NCBI GenBank assembly: GCA_937871155.1
Contig: CALMXV010000495.1
Coordinates: 1-7,015 of the forward strand
From: an uncultured Taibaiella sp.
GTDB taxonomy: Bacteria; Bacteroidota; Bacteroidia; Chitinophagales; Chitinophagaceae
DNA length: 7,015 nucleotides
Reading direction: 5' to 3'
Shown: positions 1 through 7,015 of the stretch, in pieces
Numbering within the stretch: the first letter of the stretch is position 1
Layout of the letters: every line of letters starts with the position of its first letter
Program-made: the position numbers and the translations under genes
The notes under the pieces: model-generated
Told to the model about the DNA's origin: nothing
Database searches by the model: none
What the model saw: only the letters and a program-made list of their open reading frames with translations

Positions 1-1454
1 AAAGTGAGCCAATCTTCATTAGGCTTTTGTTTGGAAGAAGTAATGATTTCAATTTGATCACCACTCTTCAATGTATAGCTAATAGGCACTAGTTTATAAT
101 TAACCTTAGCCCCTATACACTTAGCCCCTAACTCTGAGTGAATGTCGAAAGCAAAGTCTAGTGCAGTAGCATCTTTGGGTAATACCCGCATCTCTCCTTT
201 AGGTGTATAAACATAAATTTCTTCAGTAAATAAATCGAGTTTGAAATCTTGTAGAAACTCTAAAGTATCTGTATCCGGATTGGACAGCATATCTCTCAAA
301 TGTTGTAGCCATGCATCCAACTTACTTTCTTGAGAGGAAGGTTTCCCTTCTTTATATTTCCAATGGGCAGCTAGTCCTTTCTCCGCAATTTCGTTCATAC
401 GCGAAGAACGAATTTGTACTTCTACCCACTTGCCTCCAGGTCCCATCACTGTAGTATGTAGTGCTTCGTAGCCATTCCCTTTGGGCAAGCTTATCCAGTC
501 TCTTAGGCGCTCTGAGCTTGGGCGATATGAGTTGGTCACGATAGAATAAACTTTCCAACACTCTTCTTTTTCTTTATCAATAGATGTATTTAAAATGATA
601 CGAATAGCAAATAAATCATACACCTCTTCAAAGGCTACATGCTTCGTCCGCATCTTTTCCCAAATACTATGGATGGCTTTAGGACGACCGAAAATTTCAA
701 ACTTAAAACCGGCTTGTTGTAGCTCTTCTTTTATGGGCTTGATAAATTCGTTGATATACTTTGTGCGTTCTTTTTTCGTTTGTTTTAGCCCTTTGGTAAT
801 GTCATTATAGATTTCGGGTTGTTTATATTTTAAGGCTAAATCTTCTAACTCCGATTTGATTTCATACAGCCCTAAACGATGTGCAAGTGGAGAATAAATA
901 TAAGTAGTTTCTGAAGCTATTTTAAGTTGCTTATCTCTACTCATACTATCAAGTGTGCGCATATTGTGTAATCGATCCGCCAGCTTTATCAAAATCACAC
1001 GCGGGTCTTCTGCCAACGTTAGCAATATTTTTCTGAAGTTTTCTGCCTGAACCGTAGTACTTGCTTTGGTATCTACTACAGTCGATATCTTCGTCAATCC
1101 ATCTATGATTTTGGAATAGCTGGATCCAAATTCTCGTTCAATATCTTCAAGTGTAATCTCAGTATCTTCTACAGTATCGTGTAGTAAAGCACATATAGCC
1201 GAGGTTACGCCCAATCCTATTTCTTCGACTACTATTCTGGCTACGGCTATTGGATGTAAGATATAAGGCTCACCTGATTTTCTACGCATGTCTTTATGTG
1301 AGTCTGCGGCAATTTCAAAAGCGGTTCTAATAAGTTTTTTATCCCCTTTTTTGATGAATGATTTTAATGCTTTTAATAAGCCACGATACTCTCTTAGAAT
1401 GAGTTTCTTTTCCTCTTCTTCATTTAAATCATATTTTTTTTGATGCTCTTCCAT
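1..1454 (-). CDS. rel: Bifunctional (p)ppGpp synthetase/hydrolase, Rel/SpoT family (C-terminal end beyond the window)
   Basis: This enzyme makes (p)ppGpp from ATP and GDP/GTP and also hydrolyses it, setting the stringent response in the cytoplasm. The frame is open from the ATG at 1454 to the window edge (484 whole codons). The N-terminal HD hydrolase domain shows RRKSGEPYILHP (His67), LLHDTVEDT (His92, Asp93) and LADRLHNM (Asp160), matching the metal ligands known in streptococcal Rel. The synthetase domain has GRPK (Arg257, Lys259), YDLFAIR (Asp280), RLRD (316-319), NGYEALHTTV from Asn327 and VEVQIR (Glu345). A TGS domain starts near 413 (EEIYVYTPKGE) and runs almost to the edge. Both active sites look intact, so I expect a bifunctional protein. 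Family members are about 730-750 residues, so the helical/ACT regulatory part is missing here. The ATG has an A/T-rich leader without a Shine-Dalgarno site, as is usual in Bacteroidota. No convincing promoter was found for it in the 265-base gap before the tRNA. Confidence 0.97.
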   Translation of the reverse strand, partial: MEEHQKKYDLNEEEEKKLILREYRGLLKALKSFIKKGDKKLIRTAFEIAADSHKDMRRKSGEPYILHPIAVARIVVEEIGLGVTSAICALLHDTVEDTEITLEDIEREFGSSYSKIIDGLTKISTVVDTKASTTVQAENFRKILLTLAEDPRVILIKLADRLHNMRTLDSMSRDKQLKIASETTYIYSPLAHRLGLYEIKSELEDLALKYKQPEIYNDITKGLKQTKKERTKYINEFIKPIKEELQQAGFKFEIFGRPKAIHSIWEKMRTKHVAFEEVYDLFAIRIILNTSIDKEKEECWKVYSIVTNSYRPSSERLRDWISLPKGNGYEALHTTVMGPGGKWVEVQIRSSRMNEIAEKGLAAHWKYKEGKPSSQESKLDAWLQHLRDMLSNPDTDTLEFLQDFKLDLFTEEIYVYTPKGEMRVLPKDATALDFAFDIHSELGAKCIGAKVNYKLVPISYTLKSGDQIEIITSSKQKPNEDWLT

Positions 1455-1678
1455 AATTTTCTGTGATTCTAAACTATGAAATTAATTGTAGAAATCATGA
1501 TTTGGTTACTAGCTTTCACTATTTACATTAATCAGCTAAAATGCTTATAGAAGGGATGCAAAGTATTATCTAGAATAATAGCCTGATGAAATATGTTGCT
1601 TATAATGCGGCAATTTGACTTTCAACACGATCTTAAATTACAGCGATAGGTTGCATTTAAAAATTTAGAACCTAAACT

Positions 1679-1709
1679 TTTGTAATTGGAATTAGGTATT
1701 CTATATTTG
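1679..1709 (+). promoter_or_regulatory. Bacteroidota-type housekeeping promoter of the tRNA-Ala gene
   Basis: TTTG at 1679-1682 and TATATTTG at 1702-1709 are separated by 19 bases. This fits the known Bacteroidota primary sigma-factor pattern (TTTG at -33, TAnnTTTG at -7) without a mismatch. Transcription would begin a few bases downstream, leaving only a very short leader before the tRNA 5' end at 1720. The match is seen directly; the start site is inferred. Confidence 0.75.
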
Positions 1710-1719
1710 CGCTCCTCTT

Positions 1720-1792
<73 letters not shown>

Positions 1793-1800
1793 CTACAATT

Positions 1801-1840
1801 AGGGGCTGTCCATTCATTTTTGGACAGCCCCTTTTCTTTT
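1801..1840 (+). terminator. Rho-independent terminator after tRNA-Ala
   Basis: GGGGCTGTCC (1802-1811) pairs perfectly with GGACAGCCCC (1822-1831), and an A-T pair (1812/1821) closes an 8-base loop. The run TTTTCTTTT follows. It begins nine bases after the tRNA end. On the minus strand the hairpin is followed only by TAATT, so it may also end the converging small gene, but less efficiently. Confidence 0.92.
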
Positions 1841-1858
1841 AATCTATTGTTTCAACTA

Positions 1859-2119
1859 CTAACTTTTTTTAGTAGCAGTTGGCTTTTTAGCATCTTTATT
1901 TTCCTTGTATCTTTTATCAGGTGTACCGTCTTTTTTAGTATGTACGGTTTCTTTTTTTGTAGCTGTTTTATTCTCTTTATAGCGCTTATCAGGAGTGCCA
2001 TCAGCTTTTAAGTGTTGTTCTGTTTTAGCAGGCTTGGTGGGTGCTGTTTTAGTTTGTTGAGCAAATGCCATAGAAGCTACCAACAACAATGGCATAAGAA
2101 AGATTATTAGCTTTTTCAT
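1859..2119 (-). CDS. Small secreted lysine-rich protein with two DGTPDKRYKENK repeats, function unknown
   Basis: The product is 86 residues. Residues 1-20 form a typical Sec signal peptide: MKK, a hydrophobic core, then AFA before QQ, giving predicted signal peptidase I cleavage after residue 20. There is no lipobox cysteine. The mature 66 residues contain 18 Lys and 2 Arg against 9 acidic residues (net about +11), are rich in Thr, Ala and Pro, and have no Cys or Trp, so they are probably largely unstructured. Two copies of HxKxDGTPDKRYKENK lie at residues 36-51 and 60-75, with an identical 12-residue core. From memory this motif recurs in small exported proteins of Bacteroidota, but I know of no function. 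It probably acts in the periplasm or outside the cell. It converges with the tRNA gene. In the 216-base gap upstream (2120-2335) I see no clear promoter; TAATTTTA on the minus strand (near 2140) is only a weak -7 candidate. Confidence 0.85.
   Translation of the reverse strand: MKKLIIFLMPLLLVASMAFAQQTKTAPTKPAKTEQHLKADGTPDKRYKENKTATKKETVHTKKDGTPDKRYKENKDAKKPTATKKS
1895..2014 (-). repeat. Two in-frame coding repeats (48 bases each, 72-base period)
   Basis: The copies at 1967-2014 and 1895-1942 encode HxKxDGTPDKRYKENK within the small secreted protein. They match at 32 of 48 bases by my alignment. In the 36 bases encoding the 12-residue core there are nine differences and all are silent (for example Arg CGC versus AGA). 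The duplication is therefore old, and the peptide rather than the DNA has been conserved. Confidence 0.85.
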
Positions 2120-2335
2120 TTTAAAAAAATTTTGTTTCTATAAAATTACGCTGCTGTAAAAGCATTGCATATAAACGATTTATTCTTTAACATGAAATTA
2201 TTTTTTGCATTAAACCTTAACATCATCCTTAGATAACCAGAACATTTTTTACCACAGCATTAAGGTACTTTACAGTATTGATAACAAACAATCAACCAGG
2301 TTTACAGCCGAAGCTTTAATAATAATCTTGCAGTA

Positions 2336-3463
2336 TTACTTTTTCAAACACTTCAAAAGACTATTCCAAAGTACATCAGTGGTTTTATCCCAATTAAATT
2401 TTTGAGCTTGTATTTTGCAGGCTTCCACTAATTGCTTTCGCAACGATTCATCTTTATATATTTTTTCCATGCTACCGGCTATATCTTGTACATTATTGGG
2501 ATCAACTAAAAGGCAAGCATCTCCACCTACTTCCGGCATTGATGATGTATTGCTCACAATAGCAGGAACATGGCACTGTTGTGCTTCCAATATGGGAATT
2601 CCAAAGCCTTCAAACAATGATGCATAAACTAAAGCATAGGCTCCTCCAATAACTTTTGCTAATTTATGTACATCCATATAACCTACCCATTTCACTTCAT
2701 CTTTATAGGGCATATGGTCACGTAAGGCTTCTACTTCTTCATATTTCCATGCGAGCCTACCTACTATCACCAATTTCATATTAGTGCGTTGTCGTTTCTT
2801 AAATACAATAAAGGCTTTTAAGAGGTTCACTATATTTTTACGCGGATGTAGGGCTCCTGCAAAAACAAAGTATTCACAACCTTCTGCATATTCCTTTTTC
2901 ACTGCTTCTTTTTCTTCCCAAGAAAGTGGACGATAGATATCATGTGCCCCATTATAAGAAACCTCAATTTTATCTGCTACTATTCCGTATTTCTCTACTA
3001 TATCTTGTTTTGAAAATTCAGAAACAGTAACAATTTGAGTGGCTTTCTTAGCAAAAAGCGGAGAGAATTTCCTTAAATATCTTCGGATGGTCAAGGTAAG
3101 ATGAAGTGGATAATGCTCAAATGCCAAATCATGCATCACCAAGCAGGTAGGCACTTTGGTGGCTAGGGAGAGTAGCCCGTCTTGAGATAGGAATACATCT
3201 GCTTTATACTTCTTCAGCATATAAGGAATACGCAATTCATACCAAATGTAAAACAACACAGGGTGCCTTGCGGGAGGCCCAAACATCACTGGAGTAACAT
3301 TTTTGCCAAAGACAAACGAAGCATCATAAGGTCGATCAAAAAAAAATATAAACTCGTGTTCTGGGTGCCGTTCTACTAGTCTTTTTAATGTTTCGTGTGT
3401 GTACCAACCGATTCCTTCTAGTTTCCCTTTAAGCAGCAGTCTTGTATTTACAGCTATTCGCAT
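2336..3463 (-). CDS. Glycosyltransferase, GT4 family (GT-B fold)
   Basis: The 375-residue protein is predicted to transfer a sugar from a nucleotide-sugar donor to a lipid-linked or glycan acceptor at the cytoplasmic face of the inner membrane. The N-terminal acceptor domain (about 1-185) opens with MRIAVNTRLL and a glycine-rich loop, GIGWYTHE (17-24), and has VMHDLAF at 109-115. The C-terminal donor domain has FAGALHPRKN (201-210), whose Arg208/Lys209 are placed to hold the donor phosphates, and the EX7E motif Glu285-GFGIPIL-Glu293 typical of GT4 retaining enzymes. SMPEVGGDACLLVDP (308-322) follows, as in mannosyl- and rhamnosyl-transferases of O-antigen and capsule clusters. There is no signal peptide or obvious membrane span. 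Length is normal for the family. It is divergent from a Wzx-like flippase, which suggests surface polysaccharide synthesis. Donor and acceptor cannot be read from sequence. No hairpin terminator was found after its TAA stop. Confidence 0.93.
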   Translation of the reverse strand: MRIAVNTRLLLKGKLEGIGWYTHETLKRLVERHPEHEFIFFFDRPYDASFVFGKNVTPVMFGPPARHPVLFYIWYELRIPYMLKKYKADVFLSQDGLLSLATKVPTCLVMHDLAFEHYPLHLTLTIRRYLRKFSPLFAKKATQIVTVSEFSKQDIVEKYGIVADKIEVSYNGAHDIYRPLSWEEKEAVKKEYAEGCEYFVFAGALHPRKNIVNLLKAFIVFKKRQRTNMKLVIVGRLAWKYEEVEALRDHMPYKDEVKWVGYMDVHKLAKVIGGAYALVYASLFEGFGIPILEAQQCHVPAIVSNTSSMPEVGGDACLLVDPNNVQDIAGSMEKIYKDESLRKQLVEACKIQAQKFNWDKTTDVLWNSLLKCLKK

Positions 3464-3470
3464 AGTATTA

Positions 3471-3500
3471 TTAAACCGTAAAAGTATAATTTTACCTTCG
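3471..3500 (+). promoter_or_regulatory. Possible flippase promoter with a short inverted repeat
   Basis: TACCTTCG at 3493-3500 differs by one base from the Bacteroidota -7 pattern TAnnTTTG and lies about 30 bases before the flippase ATG. Upstream, TTA at 3471-3473 is a poor match to the -33 TTTG, at 19-base spacing. GTAAAA (3478-3483) and TTTTAC (3490-3495) form a 6-base inverted repeat overlapping this site. On the opposite strand TACTTTTA, a weak -7 candidate for the glycosyltransferase, lies in the same place. The call is tentative. Confidence 0.3.
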
Positions 3501-3531
3501 TTTCCATTTCCCGTATTTCAAATCATTGTCT

Positions 3532-4971
3532 ATGCGCGGTTTCTTTGCCCGAAATATTCTTTTTGTTGTTGTACTCAATCTATTGATTAAACCTATTTGG
3601 ATTTTCTTGATTGACAATACCGTTCAAAATAGAGTAGGACATGATTATGGTTCTTATCAAGCTTTGTTCAACCTGGGTATTATCTTTCAGATTTTATTAG
3701 ATTTTGGTATTGCCAATTATGCCAGCAGGACTATAGCGGCTAATCCTTCACAAATACGCCAACTTTTTCCGGCATTGCTAACCGCTCGCTTATTGCTTGG
3801 CATTCTCTATAGCATTCTCTTATTTATTATTGCTTATATCTTAGGCTACGAAGGCGAGGAATTACATTTGTTGGCGGGCATTTCCATTATACATTTATTA
3901 AACTCTACGTTGTTATTTTTCAGAAGCAATGTTGCCGGGTTGCATAAATTCAAGACAGATGGTTTCTTGTCTATAATTGATCGCTTATTGATGATTGTAG
4001 TTTGTGGATTTTTGCTGATAGTCTATCGTAATAAATTTACAATTGAATGGTTTATCCTAGCACAGATTATCTGCTATGGTATTGCGGTAGTTCTTGCATT
4101 TTTCATAGTACAAAGCATCAGCAAAATAAGACTGCGCTTATCTTTCAATATCCGAGATGTATGGTGGCACATGAAAAAAAGCTTGCCTTATGCCGCTTTA
4201 ATTTTTTTGATGTCTTTGTATACCCGCACGGATATGCTTTTGGTGGAGCGGCTTTCCGGCGCTTTAGGCAGACAAGAGGCAAGTATCTATGCTGCTGGCT
4301 ATCGGCTACTTGATTTTATCAATATGATTGGTTTGATGGCTGCGGGAATGCTATTACCAATCTTTGGAGGTATGCTGGCACGCAAAGAAAATTTGCAAGA
4401 GTTGATTCGATTATGTGTAAATGTTTTGTTGCCTACTTCGTTCTTAGTTGTGGTAATTGCCTATTTTTTCAACCAACAAATTATGGGGTTTTTATACCCT
4501 GATTTGCCCCTTTCAAAAGGAAGGGTACTATTAGGATTAGCTTGTGCATTTCCCGCATTGAGCATTACCAATATTTATTCCACCTTACTTACAGCAAATG
4601 GCAATTTGATGCTCATGATACGGATAGCCTTAATAGGTGTACTCGTCAATTTGGGACTCAACTTTATTATCATTCCAAACTATCATGCAGTAGGTGCTGC
4701 CTTTATAGCCTGCCTCACACAATCGGTAGTAGCTTTGAGTTATTTATTCTTTGCTAAGAAAGAGCTTTCGTTAAAAACCGACATGCGTTGGGTGTTATCG
4801 TTTCTGTTTTATATGATACTATTAGGTGCCATAGGCTTTATCATTTCTCATATCGGATTACCATGGCTGCTACAATTCATCATTATTGGCTTTGCCGGAT
4901 TGTCGATGATTTTTTTAATGCAGTTTTTGGATATCCGCTCGTTTAAGAAATTATTGCATCTAAAAAAATAA
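3532..4971 (+). CDS. Wzx-like oligosaccharide flippase (MOP superfamily)
   Basis: This 479-residue polytopic inner-membrane protein is predicted to flip lipid-linked oligosaccharide units from the cytoplasmic to the periplasmic side for polysaccharide assembly. Hydrophobic stretches spread along the whole length suggest 12-14 membrane spans, for example about 8-27, 84-104, 151-165, 173-194, 219-231, 300-313, 361-382, 386-408, 420-440 and 444-466. The N-terminus has basic residues and the short spacing typical of Wzx proteins. LYTRTDMLLVERL (229-241, with Arg232 and Asp234) followed by IYAAGYRLLD (252-261) is the conserved mid-protein signature of this superfamily. Length is normal. I chose the ATG at 3532. 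An in-frame TTG two codons upstream (3526) is possible, but TTG starts are rare and no ribosome-binding site favours it. The gene is divergent from the GT4 glycosyltransferase, 68 bases apart, supporting a shared glycan pathway. A teichuronic/exopolysaccharide exporter of the same superfamily is an alternative; the substrate is unknown. Confidence 0.9.
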   Translation: MRGFFARNILFVVVLNLLIKPIWIFLIDNTVQNRVGHDYGSYQALFNLGIIFQILLDFGIANYASRTIAANPSQIRQLFPALLTARLLLGILYSILLFIIAYILGYEGEELHLLAGISIIHLLNSTLLFFRSNVAGLHKFKTDGFLSIIDRLLMIVVCGFLLIVYRNKFTIEWFILAQIICYGIAVVLAFFIVQSISKIRLRLSFNIRDVWWHMKKSLPYAALIFLMSLYTRTDMLLVERLSGALGRQEASIYAAGYRLLDFINMIGLMAAGMLLPIFGGMLARKENLQELIRLCVNVLLPTSFLVVVIAYFFNQQIMGFLYPDLPLSKGRVLLGLACAFPALSITNIYSTLLTANGNLMLMIRIALIGVLVNLGLNFIIIPNYHAVGAAFIACLTQSVVALSYLFFAKKELSLKTDMRWVLSFLFYMILLGAIGFIISHIGLPWLLQFIIIGFAGLSMIFLMQFLDIRSFKKLLHLKK

Positions 4972-5024
4972 AGTCAATTCATTTAATCCTTCCTTCAACA
5001 AGAACGTAGGTCATCTCCAAAACA

Positions 5025-5053
5025 AAAGGGAATACTTTACTAGCATTCCCTTT
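5025..5053. terminator. Hairpin between convergent flippase and peptidase genes, probably bidirectional terminator
   Basis: AAAGGGAAT (5025-5033) pairs perfectly with ATTCCCTTT (5045-5053) around an 11-base loop. On the minus strand the stem runs into TTTTGTTTT, a reasonable U-tract for ending the peptidase transcript, 20 bases after its stop codon. On the plus strand only TTTATGTT follows, so termination of the flippase transcript would be weaker. Confidence 0.65.
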
Positions 5054-5073
5054 ATGTTCAGAACTGACTTCCC

Positions 5074-7015
5074 TTATTTTTTAGGGTAGGTCAAGCCCAT
5101 ATTAAAAAGCATAAACGACCATTTATCTGCTTGCTCGTCTATCACCATAGCTGTTGGTTTGCCAGCACCATGTCCTGCTTTAGTTTCTATACGAATGAGT
5201 GTAGGATTTTTACAAGACTGAGCTGCTTGTAAGGCTGCAGCGAATTTAAAAGAGTGTGCAGGTACTACTCGATCATCATGGTCGCCAGTAAATACCATAG
5301 TAGCCGGATAGCATTGTTTTTTTACATTATGCACCGGAGAATATTTATACAAGTAGTCAAACATTTCTTTGTTGTCATCTGCTGTACCATAGTCATACGC
5401 CCAACCGGCACCTGCTGTAAACTTATGATAACGCAACATATCCAACACACCTACTGCTGGAAAACATACTTTAAATAAATCAGGACGCTGGGTCATACAT
5501 GCACCTACCAACAACCCGCCATTAGAGCCCCCTGAAATAGCCAAATAGTTTTTGCTGGTATAGTTTTCTTTAATTAAGTATTCCGCTGCTGATATAAAAT
5601 CATCAAATACATTTTGCTTGTTCATTTTAGTACCGGCATTGTGCCAGTTATCGCCATACTCGCCACCACCACGGATATTGGCTACGGCATATACACCACC
5701 ATTTTCCATAAATACTAAATTACTGACACTAAAAGAAGGAGTAATGCTCACTGAAAAACCTCCATAGCCATAAAGCATCGTAGGATTTTCTCCGTTCAGG
5801 TCAATCCCTTTTTTATAGGTAATAATCATCGGTATTACAGTACCATCATTGGAAGGGTAGAATACTTGCTTGCTTTCAAAATCTTCCGGGTTAAATTTTA
5901 CTGCCGGTTTTCTAAATATCGACGATTTACCGGTTGTTATATCATACTTGAAAATGGTACTTGGATAGTTATAAGAAGTGAAGGAATAGTAGGTAACCTT
6001 TTCTGTTTCCTTGCCACCAAAGCCGGAAGCTGTACCTAAGCCTGGCATCATGATTTTCTTTTCTTGTACGCCATTCAAATTATATTGATAGACTTCCGAA
6101 ACAGCATCTTTCAAGTATTGAGCAAAAAGTTTTTTCCCACAAGCAGTAACGCTCAATGGAAAGTTTGTTTGCGGTATTAATTCTTTCCAGTTTTGGGAAG
6201 TGGGTGTAGCTGCATCTACTACTACTAATTTTCCGTTGGGGGCATTTTTATTGGTATGGATATACAGCTTTCCATTGTTAGAAAAGACAATATTCTGCTC
6301 TGTTTCAAAACCGGTAACAATAGGAATGATGGGGGCACGGCTCATCGTCAGATTCTGAAGGTATAATTCATTGCCATAAGTAGCATTTGCTGCAGTAATT
6401 ACTAAGAAGTTTTGATCTTCAGTAACATAGCCCCCTACATAACGACGAGGCTCATCCACTCCTCCAAAGATGAGGGCATCTTCTTTTTGCTCTGTTCCAA
6501 TTCTATGATAATACAGTTTATGAATTTCTGTTTTTGCCGTTAGTTGGCTACCTTTTGGCTTATCGTAACTACTGTAGTAAAAACCATCATTTCCCTTCCA
6601 AGACATGCCGCTAAATTTGATGTCCACTAGGGTTTTATCTAATTGTTTTTTGGTTCGAGTATCTAGGATAATAATTTTAGTCCAGTCGCTACCACCTTCT
6701 GAAATCTGATAGGCACAACGTGAGCCGTCTTTAGAAAACTGAATACCGGATAAAGAAGTAGTACCGTCTGTAGAGAAACTATTCGGGTCTAAAAATACTT
6801 CCGGTGCTCCTTTCCCTTTTTGACGGTAGAGCACGGCTTGGTTTTGAAGCCCGTTATTTTTATAGAAATAAGTGTAGCTACCTTCGGTAAAAGGTGCAGA
6901 TACTTTTTCATAATTCCAAAGCTCGGTAAGGCGCTTTTTAATGGCTTCTTTAAATGGAATTTGAGCTAAATACTCATTGGTAACATTGTTTTCCTGCTCT
7001 ACCCATTCTTTGGTT
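5074..7015 (-). CDS. Prolyl oligopeptidase, S9A family serine peptidase (N-terminal end beyond the window)
   Basis: The enzyme cleaves peptides after proline. 646 residues are visible up to the TAA stop at 5074-5076; the frame stays open through the right edge, so the true start is outside. The first visible residues (TKEWVEQENNVTNEYLAQ, then RLTELWNYEKV, GLQNQAVLYRQKG and VFLDPN) match the conserved start of S9A enzymes. A beta-propeller region with repeated blade-like strands follows, then the alpha/beta hydrolase domain. This has NIRGGGEYGDNW (oxyanion-hole Tyr), GGSNGG with the nucleophile Ser at 5524-5526, GDHDDRVVP with the catalytic Asp at 5275-5277 and the substrate-binding Arg two residues later, and KAGHGAG with the catalytic His at 5170-5172. 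The triad is intact. Family members are about 700-720 residues, so roughly 40-70 residues are missing, including any signal peptide; periplasmic or cytoplasmic location cannot be decided. A GTG within the gene (6832-6834) is internal, not a start. It converges with the flippase. Confidence 0.96.
   Translation of the reverse strand, partial: TKEWVEQENNVTNEYLAQIPFKEAIKKRLTELWNYEKVSAPFTEGSYTYFYKNNGLQNQAVLYRQKGKGAPEVFLDPNSFSTDGTTSLSGIQFSKDGSRCAYQISEGGSDWTKIIILDTRTKKQLDKTLVDIKFSGMSWKGNDGFYYSSYDKPKGSQLTAKTEIHKLYYHRIGTEQKEDALIFGGVDEPRRYVGGYVTEDQNFLVITAANATYGNELYLQNLTMSRAPIIPIVTGFETEQNIVFSNNGKLYIHTNKNAPNGKLVVVDAATPTSQNWKELIPQTNFPLSVTACGKKLFAQYLKDAVSEVYQYNLNGVQEKKIMMPGLGTASGFGGKETEKVTYYSFTSYNYPSTIFKYDITTGKSSIFRKPAVKFNPEDFESKQVFYPSNDGTVIPMIITYKKGIDLNGENPTMLYGYGGFSVSITPSFSVSNLVFMENGGVYAVANIRGGGEYGDNWHNAGTKMNKQNVFDDFISAAEYLIKENYTSKNYLAISGGSNGGLLVGACMTQRPDLFKVCFPAVGVLDMLRYHKFTAGAGWAYDYGTADDNKEMFDYLYKYSPVHNVKKQCYPATMVFTGDHDDRVVPAHSFKFAAALQAAQSCKNPTLIRIETKAGHGAGKPTAMVIDEQADKWSFMLFNMGLTYPKK

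Noticed and set aside
352..561. Minus-strand open frame of 69 codons in a second frame of rel
   Set aside because: The overlapping rel frame here encodes the highly conserved synthetase motifs without interruption, so this is a shadow and not a sign of a frameshift.
595..810. Plus-strand open frame of 71 codons inside the rel gene
   Set aside because: It lies entirely antisense to the conserved synthetase region, has no recognisable domain or start signal, and is explained as a shadow of the real gene.
1542..1604. Direct repeat TGCTTATA (1542-1549 and 1597-1604) in the rel-tRNA gap
   Set aside because: Eight bases in AT-rich DNA are expected by chance, and the spacing and flanks show no operator-like or mobile-element structure.
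1455..1620. Search for a minus-strand promoter for rel
   Set aside because: Sequences such as AATACTTTGC resemble TAnnTTTG only with shifted spacing and have no -33 partner, so no call was made.
1820..2011. Plus-strand hydrophobic 63-codon frame opposite the small secreted protein
   Set aside because: Its Phe/Leu/Ser-rich composition is simply the complement of the lysine-rich repeat gene, and it would start inside the tRNA terminator hairpin.
2264..2277. Small palindrome around TACTTTACAGTA in the gap after the glycosyltransferase gene
   Set aside because: The stem is only about four bases and has no T-tract, so it is not a credible terminator or operator.
3399..3590. Plus-strand 63-codon frame across the divergent gap
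   Set aside because: It overlaps the starts of both well-supported genes and has no domain or promoter of its own.
4047..4757. Two plus-strand frames (4047-4313 and 4542-4757) within the flippase gene
   Set aside because: The flippase frame is intact and conserved throughout; these are out-of-frame shadows.
5254..5478. Plus-strand 74-codon frame antisense to the peptidase
   Set aside because: It lies over the catalytic region of the prolyl oligopeptidase, whose strong conservation explains the open frame.

Overview
The window looks like ordinary chromosomal DNA from a Bacteroidota bacterium, possibly of the Chitinophagaceae/Sphingobacteriia kind. The reasons are the AT-rich composition, the absence of clear Shine-Dalgarno sites, a tRNA promoter matching the Bacteroidota pattern (TTTG, 19 bases, TAnnTTTG), a Rel protein and a prolyl oligopeptidase whose sequences resemble those of this phylum, and a small secreted protein with a motif I associate with it. 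The genus is inference.

Layout from left to right: (1) a minus-strand bifunctional (p)ppGpp synthetase/hydrolase (Rel/SpoT family) whose C-terminal end lies off the left edge; (2) a plus-strand tRNA-Ala(GGC) with its own promoter and a strong hairpin terminator; (3) a minus-strand 86-residue secreted, lysine-rich protein carrying two copies of a conserved peptide; (4) a minus-strand family-4 glycosyltransferase; (5) a plus-strand Wzx-like polysaccharide flippase, divergent from the glycosyltransferase across a 68-base gap; (6) a hairpin between convergent genes; (7) a minus-strand S9A prolyl oligopeptidase whose N-terminal end lies off the right edge. No intergenic stretch exceeds 300 bases. 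The longest are 1455-1719, which holds the tRNA promoter, and 2120-2335, where I see no convincing element.

The genes do not form one pathway. The glycosyltransferase and flippase plausibly act together in making and exporting a surface glycan. Rel is the stringent-response enzyme, the tRNA is a housekeeping gene, and the peptidase degrades proline-containing peptides. I found no mobile element, CRISPR array, defence system, frameshift or pseudogene. The least understood item is the small repeat-bearing secreted protein, which is the best candidate for follow-up. I see no evidence for an undescribed multi-gene system.
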